Made by a program: the position numbers and the translations under genes
From: Nonomuraea candida
GTDB taxonomy: Bacteria > Actinomycetota > Actinomycetes > Streptosporangiales > Streptosporangiaceae
Length of the DNA: 64,000 bases
Assembly (NCBI RefSeq): GCF_000725485.1
Contig: NZ_KL647033.1
Location: forward strand, 124,001-188,000
Reading direction: 5' to 3'
Shown here: positions 35,927-44,690 of the stretch, piece after piece
How the letters are laid out: the number at the start of each line of letters is the position of its first letter
How positions within the stretch are numbered: position 1 is the first letter of the stretch
The notes under the pieces: model-generated
What the model saw: only the letters and a program-made list of their open reading frames with translations
Database searches by the model: none
What the model was told of the DNA's origin: nothing

Positions 35927-37744
35927 ATGCCTTTCTGGCCCTCCCCCATTTCGACCAGAGACGTCGCCGGCTCCGGTGTGCGCCCCGCCTGGCCCACGGC
36001 CGCGGGCGGCCGGGTGTGGTGGACCGAGGACCGCCCCGACGAGGGCGGGCGCACCACCATCGTGTCCGGCGCCGCCGACGGCACCCGCCGTGACCTGCTG
36101 CCCGCCCCGTGGTCCGCGCGCACCCGGGTGCACGAGTACGGCGGCAGACCCTACGCCGTCACCCCCTCGGGAGAGGTCGTCTTCGCCAACCTGAGCGACC
36201 AGCGGCTCTACCTCCTGGCCGATAACGGCGAACCGAAACCCCTCACCGACGAGGGCTGCCGCTACGCGGATCTGCTGGTCCACGACGGCCAGGTGTGGTG
36301 CGTACGCGAGCACCACGCCGACGACGGCAAGGTCACCAGGGCCGTCGTCTCGATCCCGCTGGACGGCGGCGAGCCCCGCGTATGGGTCACCGGCTGCGAC
36401 TTCTACGCCTCCCCCGCGATCTCCCCCGACGGGCGGCACCTGGCCTACGTCTGCTGGAACCACCCCCGCATGCCCTGGGACGGCACCGAGCTGCGCGTCA
36501 CCAGCCTCGCCGATCCCGCCGCCGGCTCGTGGACCGTGCGCGGCGGCCCCACCGAGTCCGTGCTGGCCCCGTCCTGGAAGGACGACGCCCGGCTCTACCT
36601 GGTCTCCGACGCCTCCGGCTGGTGGAACCTCTACGAGATCGGCCTGCGCGGCGACGGGGCGCGGGCGCTGTGCCCGGCCGAGGAGGAGTTCGCGGCGCCG
36701 CCGTGGCGGCTGGGCGGGATGCCGTACACCGTGCTCGCCGACGGACGCCTCGCGGTCCTGCACGGGCGCGGCGACCTGCGGCTGGCCGTGCTCGACCCCG
36801 CCTCGGGCGGGCTGACCGACCTCGACACGCCCTGCACCGGCTGGGACGCGGCGCTGGCCGCCGACGGCACGTCCGTCATCGGCGTCGGGTACGCCGCCAC
36901 GACCCCCCGCTCGGTGCTGACCGTGGACACCGCGACCGGCGCGCACCGCCCGCTCATGCGCGACCTCACCCGCCTGCCCGACCCGGCCTACCTGCCCGTC
37001 CCCCGCCCCGTGCGGATGGGAGAGGTGCACGCCTTCCTCTACCCGCCCCACGCCCCGGCCACCGAGGGCACTCCCCCTTACGTGATCTTCGTGCACGGGG
37101 GGCCGACCGCCCACGCCGACACCGCGCTCGACCTGGAGAAGGCGTTCCTGACCTCGCGCGGCGTCGGCGTGCTCGACCTCAACTACGGCGGCTCGACCGG
37201 TTACGGCCGCGCCTACCGCGACCGGCTCAAGGGCCAGTGGGGCGTGGTGGACGTCGAGGACACCGTCGCCGCCGCCGAATGGCTGGCCGCCCAGGGCCTG
37301 GCCGACCCGGCCAGGATCGCGGTGCGCGGCGGCAGCGCGGGCGGCTGGACGGTGATGGCCGCCTGCTGCCGCTCCGACGTGTTCGCCGGAGGGGTGTCCT
37401 ACTACGGGGTCAGCGCGCTCGGCCCGCTGGCCGCGCACACTCACGACTTCGAGTCACGCTACGTGGAGTGGCTGGTGGGGCCGGAGGATCCGCAGGTGTA
37501 CGCCGCCAGGGAGCCCCTCGCCCTCGTGGACGGGGTGACCTGCCCGATGCTGCTCCTCCAGGGGCTCGACGATCCGGTGGTGCCGCCGGAGCAGTCCTCG
37601 GCGTTCGCCGACGCGCTGCTGGAGCGCGGGGTGCCGTGCACGTACCTCTCCTTCGAGGGCGAGTCCCACGGCTTCCGCCGCACCGAGACCCGCACCGCCG
37701 CCCTGGCCGCGGAGCTGGCCTTCTACCAGCAGATCTTCGGCTAG
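35927..37744 (+). CDS. S9-family prolyl-oligopeptidase-type peptidase
   Basis: This 605-residue protein has no signal peptide. Residues ~20-340 form a beta-propeller-like region with repeated Asp-Gly-Arg motifs. The C-terminal alpha/beta-hydrolase domain (from ~360) has the oxyanion segment His-Gly-Gly-Pro-Thr-Ala and the nucleophile Gly-Gly-Ser-Ala-Gly-Gly with Ser470. The acid is in Gly-Leu-Asp-Asp-Pro-Val-Val and the histidine in Glu-Ser-His-Gly-Phe. It should cleave oligopeptides or acyl-peptides in the cytosol. It lies in its own transcription unit and converges on rny. Confidence 0.92.
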   Translation: MPFWPSPISTRDVAGSGVRPAWPTAAGGRVWWTEDRPDEGGRTTIVSGAADGTRRDLLPAPWSARTRVHEYGGRPYAVTPSGEVVFANLSDQRLYLLADNGEPKPLTDEGCRYADLLVHDGQVWCVREHHADDGKVTRAVVSIPLDGGEPRVWVTGCDFYASPAISPDGRHLAYVCWNHPRMPWDGTELRVTSLADPAAGSWTVRGGPTESVLAPSWKDDARLYLVSDASGWWNLYEIGLRGDGARALCPAEEEFAAPPWRLGGMPYTVLADGRLAVLHGRGDLRLAVLDPASGGLTDLDTPCTGWDAALAADGTSVIGVGYAATTPRSVLTVDTATGAHRPLMRDLTRLPDPAYLPVPRPVRMGEVHAFLYPPHAPATEGTPPYVIFVHGGPTAHADTALDLEKAFLTSRGVGVLDLNYGGSTGYGRAYRDRLKGQWGVVDVEDTVAAAEWLAAQGLADPARIAVRGGSAGGWTVMAACCRSDVFAGGVSYYGVSALGPLAAHTHDFESRYVEWLVGPEDPQVYAAREPLALVDGVTCPMLLLQGLDDPVVPPEQSSAFADALLERGVPCTYLSFEGESHGFRRTETRTAALAAELAFYQQIFG

Positions 37745-37761
37745 CCTCCCCGGCGTCGAGA

Positions 37762-37784
37762 CCAGGCCCCCGGCTGGGGCCTGG
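37762..37784. terminator. Hairpin between the S9 peptidase gene and rny
   Basis: A perfect 9-bp stem (CCAGGCCCC at 37762-37770, pairing with 37776-37784) encloses a five-base loop, 17 bases after the peptidase stop in a convergent gap. It has no T-tract. Confidence 0.65.
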
Positions 37785-37798
37785 GCGCGCGCCAGGGA

Positions 37799-37834
37799 GA
37801 GCCGGTGCCGGCGAAGGAGCCAGTGCCGGCGAGG
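37799..37834. repeat. Two-copy 18-bp tandem duplication in the S9 peptidase-rny gap
   Basis: GAGCCGGTGCCGGCGAAG (37799-37816) is followed by GAGCCAGTGCCGGCGAGG (37817-37834), just beyond the 3' end of rny. It is another small 3'-side duplication. Confidence 0.75.
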
Positions 37835-37843
37835 GAGGGAGGG

Positions 37844-39460
37844 TCAGCGGGCGAACTCGGTCGCCCGCGACTCCCTGACCACCGTGATGCGGATCTGCCC
37901 CGGGTAGGTGAGCTCCTCCTCGACCTGCTTGGCCACGTCTCTGGCGATCACCTGGGCCTGGATGTCGTCGATCGCGTCCGGCTTGACCATGACCCGGATC
38001 TCGCGCCCGGCCTGCATGGCGAACACCTTCTCCACGCCGTCGTAGGACTGCGCGATCTCCTCCAGCCGCTCCAGCCGCTTGACGTACGCCTCCAGCGACT
38101 CGCGCCGGGCGCCGGGACGGCTGCCGCTGATCGCGTCGGCGGCCTGCGTCAGCACCGCCTCGACGGTGCGGACCTCGACCTCGTTGTGGTGCGCCTCGAT
38201 GGCGTGCACCACGTCCTCCTCCTCGCCGTAGCGGCGGGCGATCTCCGCCCCGATCAGCGCGTGGCTGCCCTCCACCTCGTGCGTGAGGGCCTTGCCGATG
38301 TCGTGGAGCAGGGCGCAGCGCTTCATCAGCGTCTGGTTCATCTTCAGCTCGGCGGCCATGATGCCGGCGATGTGGGCGGATTCGATGAGGTGCTTGAGCA
38401 CGTTCTGGCCGTAGGAGGTGCGGTAGCGCAACTGCCCCAGCAGCAGTGTCAGCTCGGGGTGCATGTCGGTGATGCCCAGCTCGACGAGGGCGTCCTCGCC
38501 GGCCCGCGCGCACAGGTCCTGGACCTCCTGGCGGCTGCGGTCGTGCGCCTCCTCGATGCGCTGCGGGTGGATGCGGCCGTCGAGCACCAGCTTCTCCAGC
38601 GTCAGCCGCGCCGTCTCCCGCCTGACCGGGTCGAAACACGACAACAGCACCGCCTCCGGCGTGTCGTCGATGATGAGGTTGACGCCGGTCGTGGACTCGA
38701 ACGCGCGGATGTTGCGCCCCTCGCGCCCGATGATGCGGCCCTTCATCTCGTCGCCGGGCAGGTGCAGCACGCTGACCACCGACTCGGCCGTCTGCTCGGC
38801 CGCCAGCCGCTGCACGGCCAGCGTCACGATCTTCGTGGCCCGCTTCTCGCCCTCCTTGCGGGCCTCCCCCTCGATCTCCCTGACGATCAGCGCGGCCTCG
38901 CGCTTGGCCTGGTTCTCGATCTCCTTGACCAGCTCGGCCTTGGCCTGCTCGCCGGTGAGCCCGGCGACCCGCTCCAGGATGATCCGCCGCTCCTCCTCGA
39001 CCTGCAGCAGCTCCTCGCGGCGGTCGGCCAGCTCGACCTCGGTCTCGGCCAGCTTCCTGTCCCGCTCGGCCTGCCGCCTGGCCTCCTCGTCCAGCCGCTG
39101 CTCCCGCTCGGCCAGCCTGGCCTCCCGGCGTTCAAGGTCGGAGCGCAGCTCCTTGAGCTCGGACTTGAGTATCCGGCTCTCCTCCTCGACCTCCCGCCGC
39201 ATCTGCGCGGCGCTCTCGGCCGCCGCCTCGGACCTGCGCAGGATCTCCTCGGCGTCACTCTCCGCCTTGTGGCGGATCTCCCGCGCCTCCTCGCGCGCCT
39301 GCTCCAGCTCCTCGTGCACGGCCTGCACCTGCTCGGGGCTCGGCTTGCCCGCCCGTGGCGTGCCGCCGGAGGTGCGCCTTATGACGACGAGGAGCGCGAC
39401 TATCATCCCGAACGCGAGCACGAGCACCGCCACCATCAGCACCACGACCAGCGGCCCCAT
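37844..39460 (-). CDS. rny: Ribonuclease Y
   Basis: This 538-residue membrane-anchored endoribonuclease starts mRNA decay. It has an N-terminal membrane helix (~3-28), a long charged coiled coil rich in Glu/Arg (~45-210), and a KH domain with [10 protein letters not shown]. The HD phosphohydrolase domain contains [10 protein letters not shown] and Glu-Ala-His-His-Asn-Glu-Val. It ends in the conserved [12 protein letters not shown]. Length and layout are standard. Nearness to recA-recX is typical of actinobacteria. Confidence 0.97.
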   Translation of the reverse strand: MGPLVVVLMVAVLVLAFGMIVALLVVIRRTSGGTPRAGKPSPEQVQAVHEELEQAREEAREIRHKAESDAEEILRRSEAAAESAAQMRREVEEESRILKSELKELRSDLERREARLAEREQRLDEEARRQAERDRKLAETEVELADRREELLQVEEERRIILERVAGLTGEQAKAELVKEIENQAKREAALIVREIEGEARKEGEKRATKIVTLAVQRLAAEQTAESVVSVLHLPGDEMKGRIIGREGRNIRAFESTTGVNLIIDDTPEAVLLSCFDPVRRETARLTLEKLVLDGRIHPQRIEEAHDRSRQEVQDLCARAGEDALVELGITDMHPELTLLLGQLRYRTSYGQNVLKHLIESAHIAGIMAAELKMNQTLMKRCALLHDIGKALTHEVEGSHALIGAEIARRYGEEEDVVHAIEAHHNEVEVRTVEAVLTQAADAISGSRPGARRESLEAYVKRLERLEEIAQSYDGVEKVFAMQAGREIRVMVKPDAIDDIQAQVIARDVAKQVEEELTYPGQIRITVVRESRATEFAR

Positions 39461-40091
39461 GTGCGCCCCGCCCTCCTCGCGTCGTCAAGAACTCATAACG
39501 CGGCCACAAAACAGGAGGGGTCACAGACGCGCCACGAATCGCCCGATCGGCGTCATCGGCAGGATCGATGTCAAGCCAAGGCTGACCGGGCGTCGACTGT
39601 GAAAGCCGACACCTCGCCCGCCTCGACCGCTCAAGCTCGTTCGTCCGTCGTTCACCGGTATGGCAATCCGCGCTGCGCGGAGTAACTCCTCACTGCCGTC
39701 GAGGTTATGCGTCGAACAGGTCACGAGCAAGCAAACGCGTCATCAAGCGTGTCTTACGGGCCCGCTTCTCCACTTTCGGCTAGATACCCCCCATTACTGC
39801 CGGAATTGCCCTCCCCGGCCCCGTCCACCCCTTGGCGCGACCCACGTGCCTCCAGCCAGGGGCTCAAGGGTTCCTGGATCAGGCACAGGGGTCGGTACAG
39901 ACTCCTGCGGCGAGTGCTGGATCCGCGCGAAGGGGCGTACAGCCCCCTGACCCGCGAGCAAGGCCGGCACGGCGTTCCCCGACGTGTGAGGAAGCCCGCT
40001 CGGCGGCTGCCGAAACCGCAGGAGAAGGCTCAACTTCCCGGACCCGCAAAAGGAGGCCTCAACAGGTCTCCGCGCCCCTGAGAGAGGACCT

Positions 40092-40320
40092 CAAGAGGCC
40101 GGACGGCCCCCTCAGGGGTGCCGGACGGACTCCTCAAGGGGCCGGACGGACTCCTCAAGGGGCCGGACGGACTCCTCGTCGCGCCGGACGGACCCCCTCA
40201 AGGGACTGGACGAACTTCTCGGCGCGCTGGACAGGCCCTCAGCGGGCTCTGGACCAACCCAGAAGGCTCTGGACGAACACCAGAAGGCGCTCGTCGAGTC
40301 TTCGAGAGGGCTCTGGACGA
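40092..40320 (-). repeat. Decaying ~21-22 bp tandem array downstream of recX
   Basis: Units of the type GCCGGACGGACTCCTCAAGG are almost perfect at 40124-40190. They then degrade rightwards into CTGGACGAAC- and CTGGACCAAC-type units while keeping the period of about 20-22 bases. The array lies on the 3' side of recX. The gradient from identical to divergent copies suggests repeated local expansion at one end. Confidence 0.75.
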
Positions 40321-40384
40321 ATCCCCTCAGACGGCTCCGTGCAGGACCGCCTCAATTCTCCTCAGACAAACCCCTTGAGGCACC

Positions 40385-40402
40385 GCCGGGAAGCTGCCCG
40401 GC
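40385..40402 (-). terminator. Short hairpin after recX
   Basis: GCCGGG (40385-40390) and CCCGGC (40397-40402) form a 6-bp stem with a six-base loop, beginning 12 bases beyond the recX stop. It is a plausible but weak terminator for the recA-recX transcript. Confidence 0.4.
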
Positions 40403-40413
40403 ACCGATCCGGG

Positions 40414-42177
40414 TTACGAGAAGTCTTCCTCCAGCTCGATGCCCTCCTGTTCGAGGGCCTCGCGGATGACGCGGAAGGCCAGGCCGGAGGGGTATCCCTT
40501 GCGGGCGAGCATGCCGGCCAGCCGACGGGTGCGGGTCTGCGGGTCGAGGGAGCGGGTAGTGGCGAGCTTGCGTTCCACCAGCCGCCGGGCCGTCTCCGCC
40601 TCCTGGTCGGGGTCCAGCCGTTCCACGGCCTCGTTGACCGTGTCGCTGTCCACGCCCCGATGGCGCAACTCGGCCGCCAGCGCACGCTTGGACAGCCCTC
40701 TCCCATGGTGCCGGGAGTCCACCCACGCCGCCGCGAACGCCTCGTCGTTGATCAGTCCGAGCTCGGAGAACCGGCTGAGCACCGCCTCGGCGGCCTCTTC
40801 CGGCACATCCCGCTTGCGCAGGGCCTCGGCGAGCTGGGCGCGCGTCTTGGGCGCCATCGTGAGCAGGCGCAGGCAGATGGCCCGAGCCACCGACTCCGGA
40901 TCGGCCTCGCGCCCTGAGCCGGCCGGCGTCTCGGCATCCGGCCCGTCAGGCAACCAGCCCTGCTTTCTGCCCTTCTTCCGGCCTCCTCGCCCGGACCTCC
41001 CGGCCCTGCCCTCACGCCGCTCAGCCCCATCGTCGAAAAGCCCGGCGCCACCGGCCCCTTGTCCGGCTCCTCCCCCAGGTCGCCCAGCCTCACCACCGAA
41101 GAACCCGGCCCCGCCGTCGTCAGCTTGTCCGGCTCCTCGCCCGAACCGGCCGGCCCGGCTGCCACCCTGCTCGGGCTCGTCGCTGGGCAGGTCGAATCCG
41201 TTGCCGTCGTGCTCGGGTGTTCCGGGGAAACGCCCTGCTCTCCTGCCGAACCGCTCGCCCTCTCCGCCGGACTGCTCGGCCTCGCCGGCGGGAGCGGTCT
41301 TCTCGCCGAACGGCCGGGACTCCTCGTCACGTTCGCCGAACGGGGCGGGCCCGTGGTCACCGAACGGAGTAGGCGGCCCGTCGTCACCGAACGGGGTAGG
41401 CCCCTCGCCGAACTCGTCGAACTCGCCGCCGGGTTGTCCGAACCCGTTGCCAGCGCGGCCGAAGCCGTTGTCAGCGATCCCGGACCCGTTGCCGGAGCGG
41501 CCGGACCCGTTGCCGGAGCGGCCGGACCTCCCACCAGGTCGGCCGGCCCGCTTGCCGAACCCACCGGAACGGCGTCCCTTGCCCGAGCGGCGTTTCTCGC
41601 CGTCGCTCGGCTCGGGCGCGAACCAGCTGCTGCCCGCGAGCGGCTGAGAGTGCCACTCGTCACCAGGCCGCCCCTCGGACGCGGACTCCGCACGAGCACT
41701 TGTGCCGTACGGGCCTTCTGCGTCGTCACGACGACCGGCCACCTCGTCGCGGCTGACCGCGCCGTGAGAGCCGACATCGTCCTGAAAGCCGACAGCGTCT
41801 TGAGAGCCGCCGGTGCCGTCAGGGCCGGCGGTGTCGCGGGGGTCGCCGGTGCCGTCCTGGCGTGCCGGAGTGGTCCGGTCGTCGGGAGTGGCCCCGTCGT
41901 CCGTGGCGTCCTGGCCGGTGGGACCGGGTGGAGCGGTGATGGGCTGTTCGGATGGAGGCGAGAACGTGCTGTCCGTACGGTCCGCCGCAGGGTCTGGGGA
42001 CTCGGCGGAGGAGGGGGCGGTGGCGCGCAGGCGGGTGCGTTGCTCGCGCCACTCGTCCACCGACGGCCAGCCGTCCGTGGACGAGCGGGCCAGGTCGCGC
42101 CCGCGCCGTGAAGGAGGGTCGGGCCAGGCGCCCCGATCGGAGGGGTGGGGCGCTTGCGGCCGGTCGGTGTCGCTCAT
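40414..42177 (-). CDS. recX: RecX regulatory protein with a 425-residue low-complexity N-terminal extension
   Basis: The last ~162 of 587 residues (426-587) are a complete RecX domain of tandem three-helix repeats (Arg-Ala-Ile-Cys-Leu-Arg-Leu-Leu, Leu-Ile-Asn-Asp-Glu-Ala-Phe-Ala, and Leu-Ala-Arg-Lys-Gly-Tyr-Pro). RecX normally restrains RecA filaments and is about 150-200 residues long. The first 425 residues are predicted disordered and rich in Gly, Asp, Arg and Pro, with Gly-Arg-Ser-Gly-Asn-Gly-Ser repeats and four Pro-Phe-Gly motifs. The ATG lies 11 bases after the recA stop, consistent with coupling. An internal non-ATG start nearer the domain cannot be excluded. Confidence 0.88.
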   Translation of the reverse strand: MSDTDRPQAPHPSDRGAWPDPPSRRGRDLARSSTDGWPSVDEWREQRTRLRATAPSSAESPDPAADRTDSTFSPPSEQPITAPPGPTGQDATDDGATPDDRTTPARQDGTGDPRDTAGPDGTGGSQDAVGFQDDVGSHGAVSRDEVAGRRDDAEGPYGTSARAESASEGRPGDEWHSQPLAGSSWFAPEPSDGEKRRSGKGRRSGGFGKRAGRPGGRSGRSGNGSGRSGNGSGIADNGFGRAGNGFGQPGGEFDEFGEGPTPFGDDGPPTPFGDHGPAPFGERDEESRPFGEKTAPAGEAEQSGGEGERFGRRAGRFPGTPEHDGNGFDLPSDEPEQGGSRAGRFGRGAGQADDGGAGFFGGEAGRPGGGAGQGAGGAGLFDDGAERREGRAGRSGRGGRKKGRKQGWLPDGPDAETPAGSGREADPESVARAICLRLLTMAPKTRAQLAEALRKRDVPEEAAEAVLSRFSELGLINDEAFAAAWVDSRHHGRGLSKRALAAELRHRGVDSDTVNEAVERLDPDQEAETARRLVERKLATTRSLDPQTRTRRLAGMLARKGYPSGLAFRVIREALEQEGIELEEDFS

Positions 42178-42188
42178 CCGGTCAGCGA

Positions 42189-43286
42189 TCAGACGTCACC
42201 CGGCTTCGGGGTCGACTTCGAGCCACGGCCCGAGGGAGCGGCTGCGGCGGCCGGGGCCGGGGCGGCGGCGGGCTCGGCGGGGGCGTCGAGGCGCGGGCCC
42301 ACACCCAGCTTGTCCTTGATCTTCTTCTCGATCTCGTTGGCCATGTCGGGGTGGTTCTTCAGGAAGTTGCGGGCGTTCTCCTTGCCCTGGCCGAGCTGGT
42401 CGCCTTCGTACGTGTACCAGGCGCCGGACTTGCGGACGAAGCCGTGCTCCACGCCCATGTCGATGAGGCCGCCCTCGCGGGAGATGCCCACCCCGTAGAG
42501 GATGTCGAAGTCGGCGACGCGGAAGGGCGGGGCCATCTTGTTCTTGACGACCTTGACCCTGGTGCGGTTGCCGACCGCCTCCGTGCCGTCCTTGAGGGTC
42601 TCGATGCGGCGGATGTCCATCCGGACCGAGGCGTAGAACTTCAGCGCCTTACCACCGGTCGTGGTCTCGGGGCTGCCGAACATGACGCCGATCTTCTCGC
42701 GGAGCTGGTTGATGAAGATGGCGGTGGTGCCGGTGCTGTTGAGGGCGCCGGCGATCTTGCGCAGAGCCTGGGACATGAGGCGGGCCTGGAGACCGACGTG
42801 GCTGTCGCCCATCTCGCCCTCGATCTCGGCCTTGGGCACCAGGGCCGCGACCGAGTCGATGACGATGATGTCGACGGCGCCCGACCTGATCAGCATGTCG
42901 GCGATCTCGAGCGCCTGCTCACCCGTGTCGGGCTGGGAGACCAGCAGGGCGTCGGTGTCGACCCCGAGCTTCTTGGCGTATTCGGGGTCGAGCGCGTGCT
43001 CGGCGTCGACGAACGCGGCGATGCCGCCGGCCCGCTGCGCGTTGGCCACCGCGTGCAGGGCCACCGTGGTCTTACCCGAGGACTCCGGGCCGTAGATCTC
43101 CACGATGCGCCCGCGCGGCAGGCCGCCGATGCCGAGGGCGACGTCAAGGGAGATCGACCCCGTGGGGACCACCTCGATGGGAGCGCGGGCCTCGTCGCCC
43201 AGCCTCATGACGGAGCCCTTGCCGAACTGTCGCTCGATCTGAGCGAGTGCGGTCTCGAGGGCCTTCTCGCGGTCGTTGATAGCCAT
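42189..43286 (-). CDS. recA: Recombinase A
   Basis: This 365-residue recombinase has Walker A Gly-Pro-Glu-Ser-Ser-Gly-Lys-Thr at 66-73, Walker B [10 protein letters not shown], and DNA-binding loops with Phe-Ile-Asn-Gln-Leu-Arg and Gly-Gly-Lys-Ala-Leu-Lys-Phe. Its C-terminus is the usual Ala/Pro-rich tail ending Pro-Lys-Pro-Gly-Asp-Val. It carries out strand exchange and triggers LexA cleavage. An SOS box lies 113 bases upstream, and recX follows in the same transcript. Confidence 0.98.
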   Translation of the reverse strand: MAINDREKALETALAQIERQFGKGSVMRLGDEARAPIEVVPTGSISLDVALGIGGLPRGRIVEIYGPESSGKTTVALHAVANAQRAGGIAAFVDAEHALDPEYAKKLGVDTDALLVSQPDTGEQALEIADMLIRSGAVDIIVIDSVAALVPKAEIEGEMGDSHVGLQARLMSQALRKIAGALNSTGTTAIFINQLREKIGVMFGSPETTTGGKALKFYASVRMDIRRIETLKDGTEAVGNRTRVKVVKNKMAPPFRVADFDILYGVGISREGGLIDMGVEHGFVRKSGAWYTYEGDQLGQGKENARNFLKNHPDMANEIEKKIKDKLGVGPRLDAPAEPAAAPAPAAAAAPSGRGSKSTPKPGDV

Positions 43287-43398
43287 GGGAACTCCCCCTG
43301 GAGAGTCGTGGTCCGATCAGTCGAGTGAAAGCTACGGCCTGCCACCGACAATTTCTGCCGCAGTCGGGGAAGACGTGGCGCGGCTTCGTCCATGGTAG

Positions 43399-43414
43399 CC
43401 GAACGGCTGTTCGA
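43399..43414 (-). promoter_or_regulatory. LexA-binding SOS box of recA
   Basis: The site CCGAACGGCTGTTCGA differs at one position from the actinobacterial SOS palindrome TCGAAC-N4-GTTCGA. It lies 113 bases upstream of the recA ATG, the expected location for damage-inducible control by LexA. Confidence 0.85.
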
Positions 43415-43654
43415 TCACTGCAGAAACACGCAGGTCGCCCATTAATCCTCCACCCGCGCCGGCCGAGGCGGAGCGGACCGCTCACCCAGGCAAGATCCAT
43501 CCCGGAGGCCGCCCCGCCCGCAGGATGCGGCGTCGCCTCTCCGCCTCTGAAGGCTGCCCCGGCGGCCGGCTCCTCGCGGGCGCGGCATGGTCGCCTCCTG
43601 GGAGGTCCTTCCACGGTGGCCGGCTCGTGCGCGGGCGCGGTGTGGTCTCTCCGT

Positions 43655-43692
43655 TCCTGGAAGGCGTCGTACGTCCTGGAAGGCGTCGTACG
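43655..43692. repeat. Perfect 19-bp tandem duplication upstream of the small gene
   Basis: TCCTGGAAGGCGTCGTACG occurs twice without a gap at 43655-43673 and 43674-43692. A weaker direct repeat (CCGGCTC with GCGGGCGCGG) precedes it at about 43566 and 43620. Confidence 0.9.
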
Positions 43693-43804
43693 CGGCCTCC
43701 CGGGCGCCCCGGCCGAACGATGTCACGGGACGTTGCCCACGTCGTGTTGTCAGGCTCGGTGAGCTGGGGAGACTCAACGGGAGGGCGACAACTGGAGGCG
43801 GCAC

Positions 43805-44083
43805 GTGGCGAGCGGCTACACCGGGGAACGACGCGTCCGTCTCGAGGCACTCGCCGAGATGTTGCCCTCTCATGGCCTGGTCAGCCGCATGGTCGGGGGT
43901 GAGGACCCGGTGTTGTGGGTGTGGCACCCGCGTACCGGCCGCCAGACGATCGTCTTCGCCACCCCGACCAACCACGGCTGGCAGTTCCTGTGGTCACCGG
44001 GCGGGCAGAGCGGCGCCGACGACCTGGAGCGTACGGTCGCGACCCTCCGCGAGGCGCTCGACAGCCCGCCGCAGCCCGCCTGA
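43805..44083 (+). CDS. Small hypothetical protein divergent from recA
   Basis: This 92-residue protein starts at GTG 43805, preceded by GGAGG at good spacing. It has a compact mixed alpha/beta appearance: a helical start (Arg-Leu-Glu-Ala-Leu-Ala-Glu-Met-Leu), a central strand pair (Pro-Val-Leu-Trp-Val-Trp-His, Thr-Ile-Val-Phe-Ala), then Trp-Gln-Phe-Leu-Trp-Ser-Pro-Gly-Gly and a C-terminal helix. I do not recognise the family. It is divergent from recA across 518 bases, so shared control is unlikely. Confidence 0.7.
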   Translation: MASGYTGERRVRLEALAEMLPSHGLVSRMVGGEDPVLWVWHPRTGRQTIVFATPTNHGWQFLWSPGGQSGADDLERTVATLREALDSPPQPA

Positions 44084-44095
44084 GCGGGGAGGAGA

Positions 44096-44226
44096 GCGGG
44101 CGAGGGTGAGCGAGGACAGGCGAAGGTGGGGTGAGGACAGGCGAAGGTGGATGCGGACAGGCGAAGGTGGATGCGGACAGGCGAGGGCGGGCGAGGGTGA
44201 GCGAGGGCGGGTGAGGACGAGCGAGG
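44096..44226 (-). repeat. Degenerate ~20-bp tandem array downstream of the DUF3046 gene
   Basis: Units like GGACAGGCGAAGGTGGATGC recur four times from about 44116 to 44195 (with GGGGT in place of GATGC in the first). They then break down into GGGCGAGGGTGAGCGA-type units towards 44226. The array fills the convergent gap between two small genes. Confidence 0.8.
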
Positions 44227-44237
44227 ATGGGTGTGGG

Positions 44238-44432
44238 TCAGCGGAGTTTGGGGGAGACGTCTTCCACCTGGCAGACCGCGCGCCACACCGTCTTCACGCT
44301 CTCCCCGTCGGCCAGCGCCTGCACGACGGTGCGGCCGCCCAAGGGGGCGAGGACGTAGTCGCGGGCCCATGACTCCGCGTACGTCTCGCCGAAGTGGGCG
44401 TTCATCCGTCTCCAGAACTCGGTCAGGCGCAT
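44238..44432 (-). CDS. DUF3046 family protein
   Basis: This 64-residue protein begins Met-Arg-Leu-Thr-Glu-Phe-Trp-Arg-Arg-Met and contains Tyr-Ala-Glu-Ser-Trp-Ala-Arg-Asp-Tyr-Val-Leu and Val-Trp-Arg-Ala-Val-Cys, the DUF3046 signature. The family is found near recA-recX in many actinobacteria and has no known biochemical role that I can cite. Its full normal length is present. A degenerate repeat array begins 11 bases beyond its stop. Confidence 0.9.
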   Translation of the reverse strand: MRLTEFWRRMNAHFGETYAESWARDYVLAPLGGRTVVQALADGESVKTVWRAVCQVEDVSPKLR

Positions 44433-44476
44433 GGAGTCAAGTATGAAAGCGCGCGCGGTGTGGGTAGGACATCCGC

Positions 44477-44671
44477 ATGCCAAAGACCCCCAAGTCTTCA
44501 CCCCCGAAGACAGCCAGGACGAAGGCCAACAGGGCCAAGCGCCGCCGATTGTCACTCGTGATCAGGCAGGCCGTACGGAAGGAGAAGGAGGAGCGCGCCG
44601 AGCGGCACGCCGGCATCAGGCAGGCGCCGAGGGCGGGCAAGCCGCGTACGCGCAGGGCATCGCGGCGTTAG
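44477..44671 (+). CDS. Small highly basic protein
   Basis: This 64-residue protein is composed mainly of Lys and Arg (Met-Pro-Lys-Thr-Pro-Lys-Ser at the start, Arg-Arg-Ala-Ser-Arg-Arg at the end) with one helical centre. Such composition suggests nucleic-acid binding. It is divergent from DUF3046 with a 44-base gap that would hold both promoters. I recognise no family, and the possibility of a chance reading frame remains. Confidence 0.5.
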   Translation: MPKTPKSSPPKTARTKANRAKRRRLSLVIRQAVRKEKEERAERHAGIRQAPRAGKPRTRRASRR

Positions 44672-44690
44672 GGTCGCGATCCTCGCGAAC

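Larger units (their letters stand above)
39461..40413. other. 953-bp non-coding gap between rny and recX
   Basis: This stretch holds the promoter region of rny at its left and the recX 3' side at its right. Reading frames crossing it show no family features and have repeat-driven composition. The right half (about 40090-40320) is a decaying tandem array. The left half (39470-39800) is less GC-rich than the rest of the window and may contain a promoter or an RNA, but I can identify no specific element. Confidence 0.6.
43287..43804. other. 518-bp gap between recA and a small divergent gene, with SOS box and repeats
   Basis: The recA-proximal half holds the SOS box (43399-43414) and presumably the recA promoter. 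The distal half (43555-43695) has a direct repeat around CCGGCTC..GCGGGCGCGG and a perfect 19-bp tandem duplication. Reading frames here lack protein-like features. Confidence 0.6.

Noticed and set aside
40118..40378. Small repeat protein of 86 residues encoded by the recX-downstream array
   Set aside because: The frame exists only because the repeat unit lacks stops. It has no good ribosome site, and composition changes as the array decays.
39832..40917. A 361-codon open frame crossing the rny-recX gap
   Set aside because: It runs through the repeat array and into the antisense of recX, with no conserved protein features.
43325..43975. Several overlapping open frames upstream of recA
   Set aside because: They cover the SOS box and repeats on both strands and show no family character. 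The region is better explained as promoter and repeat sequence.
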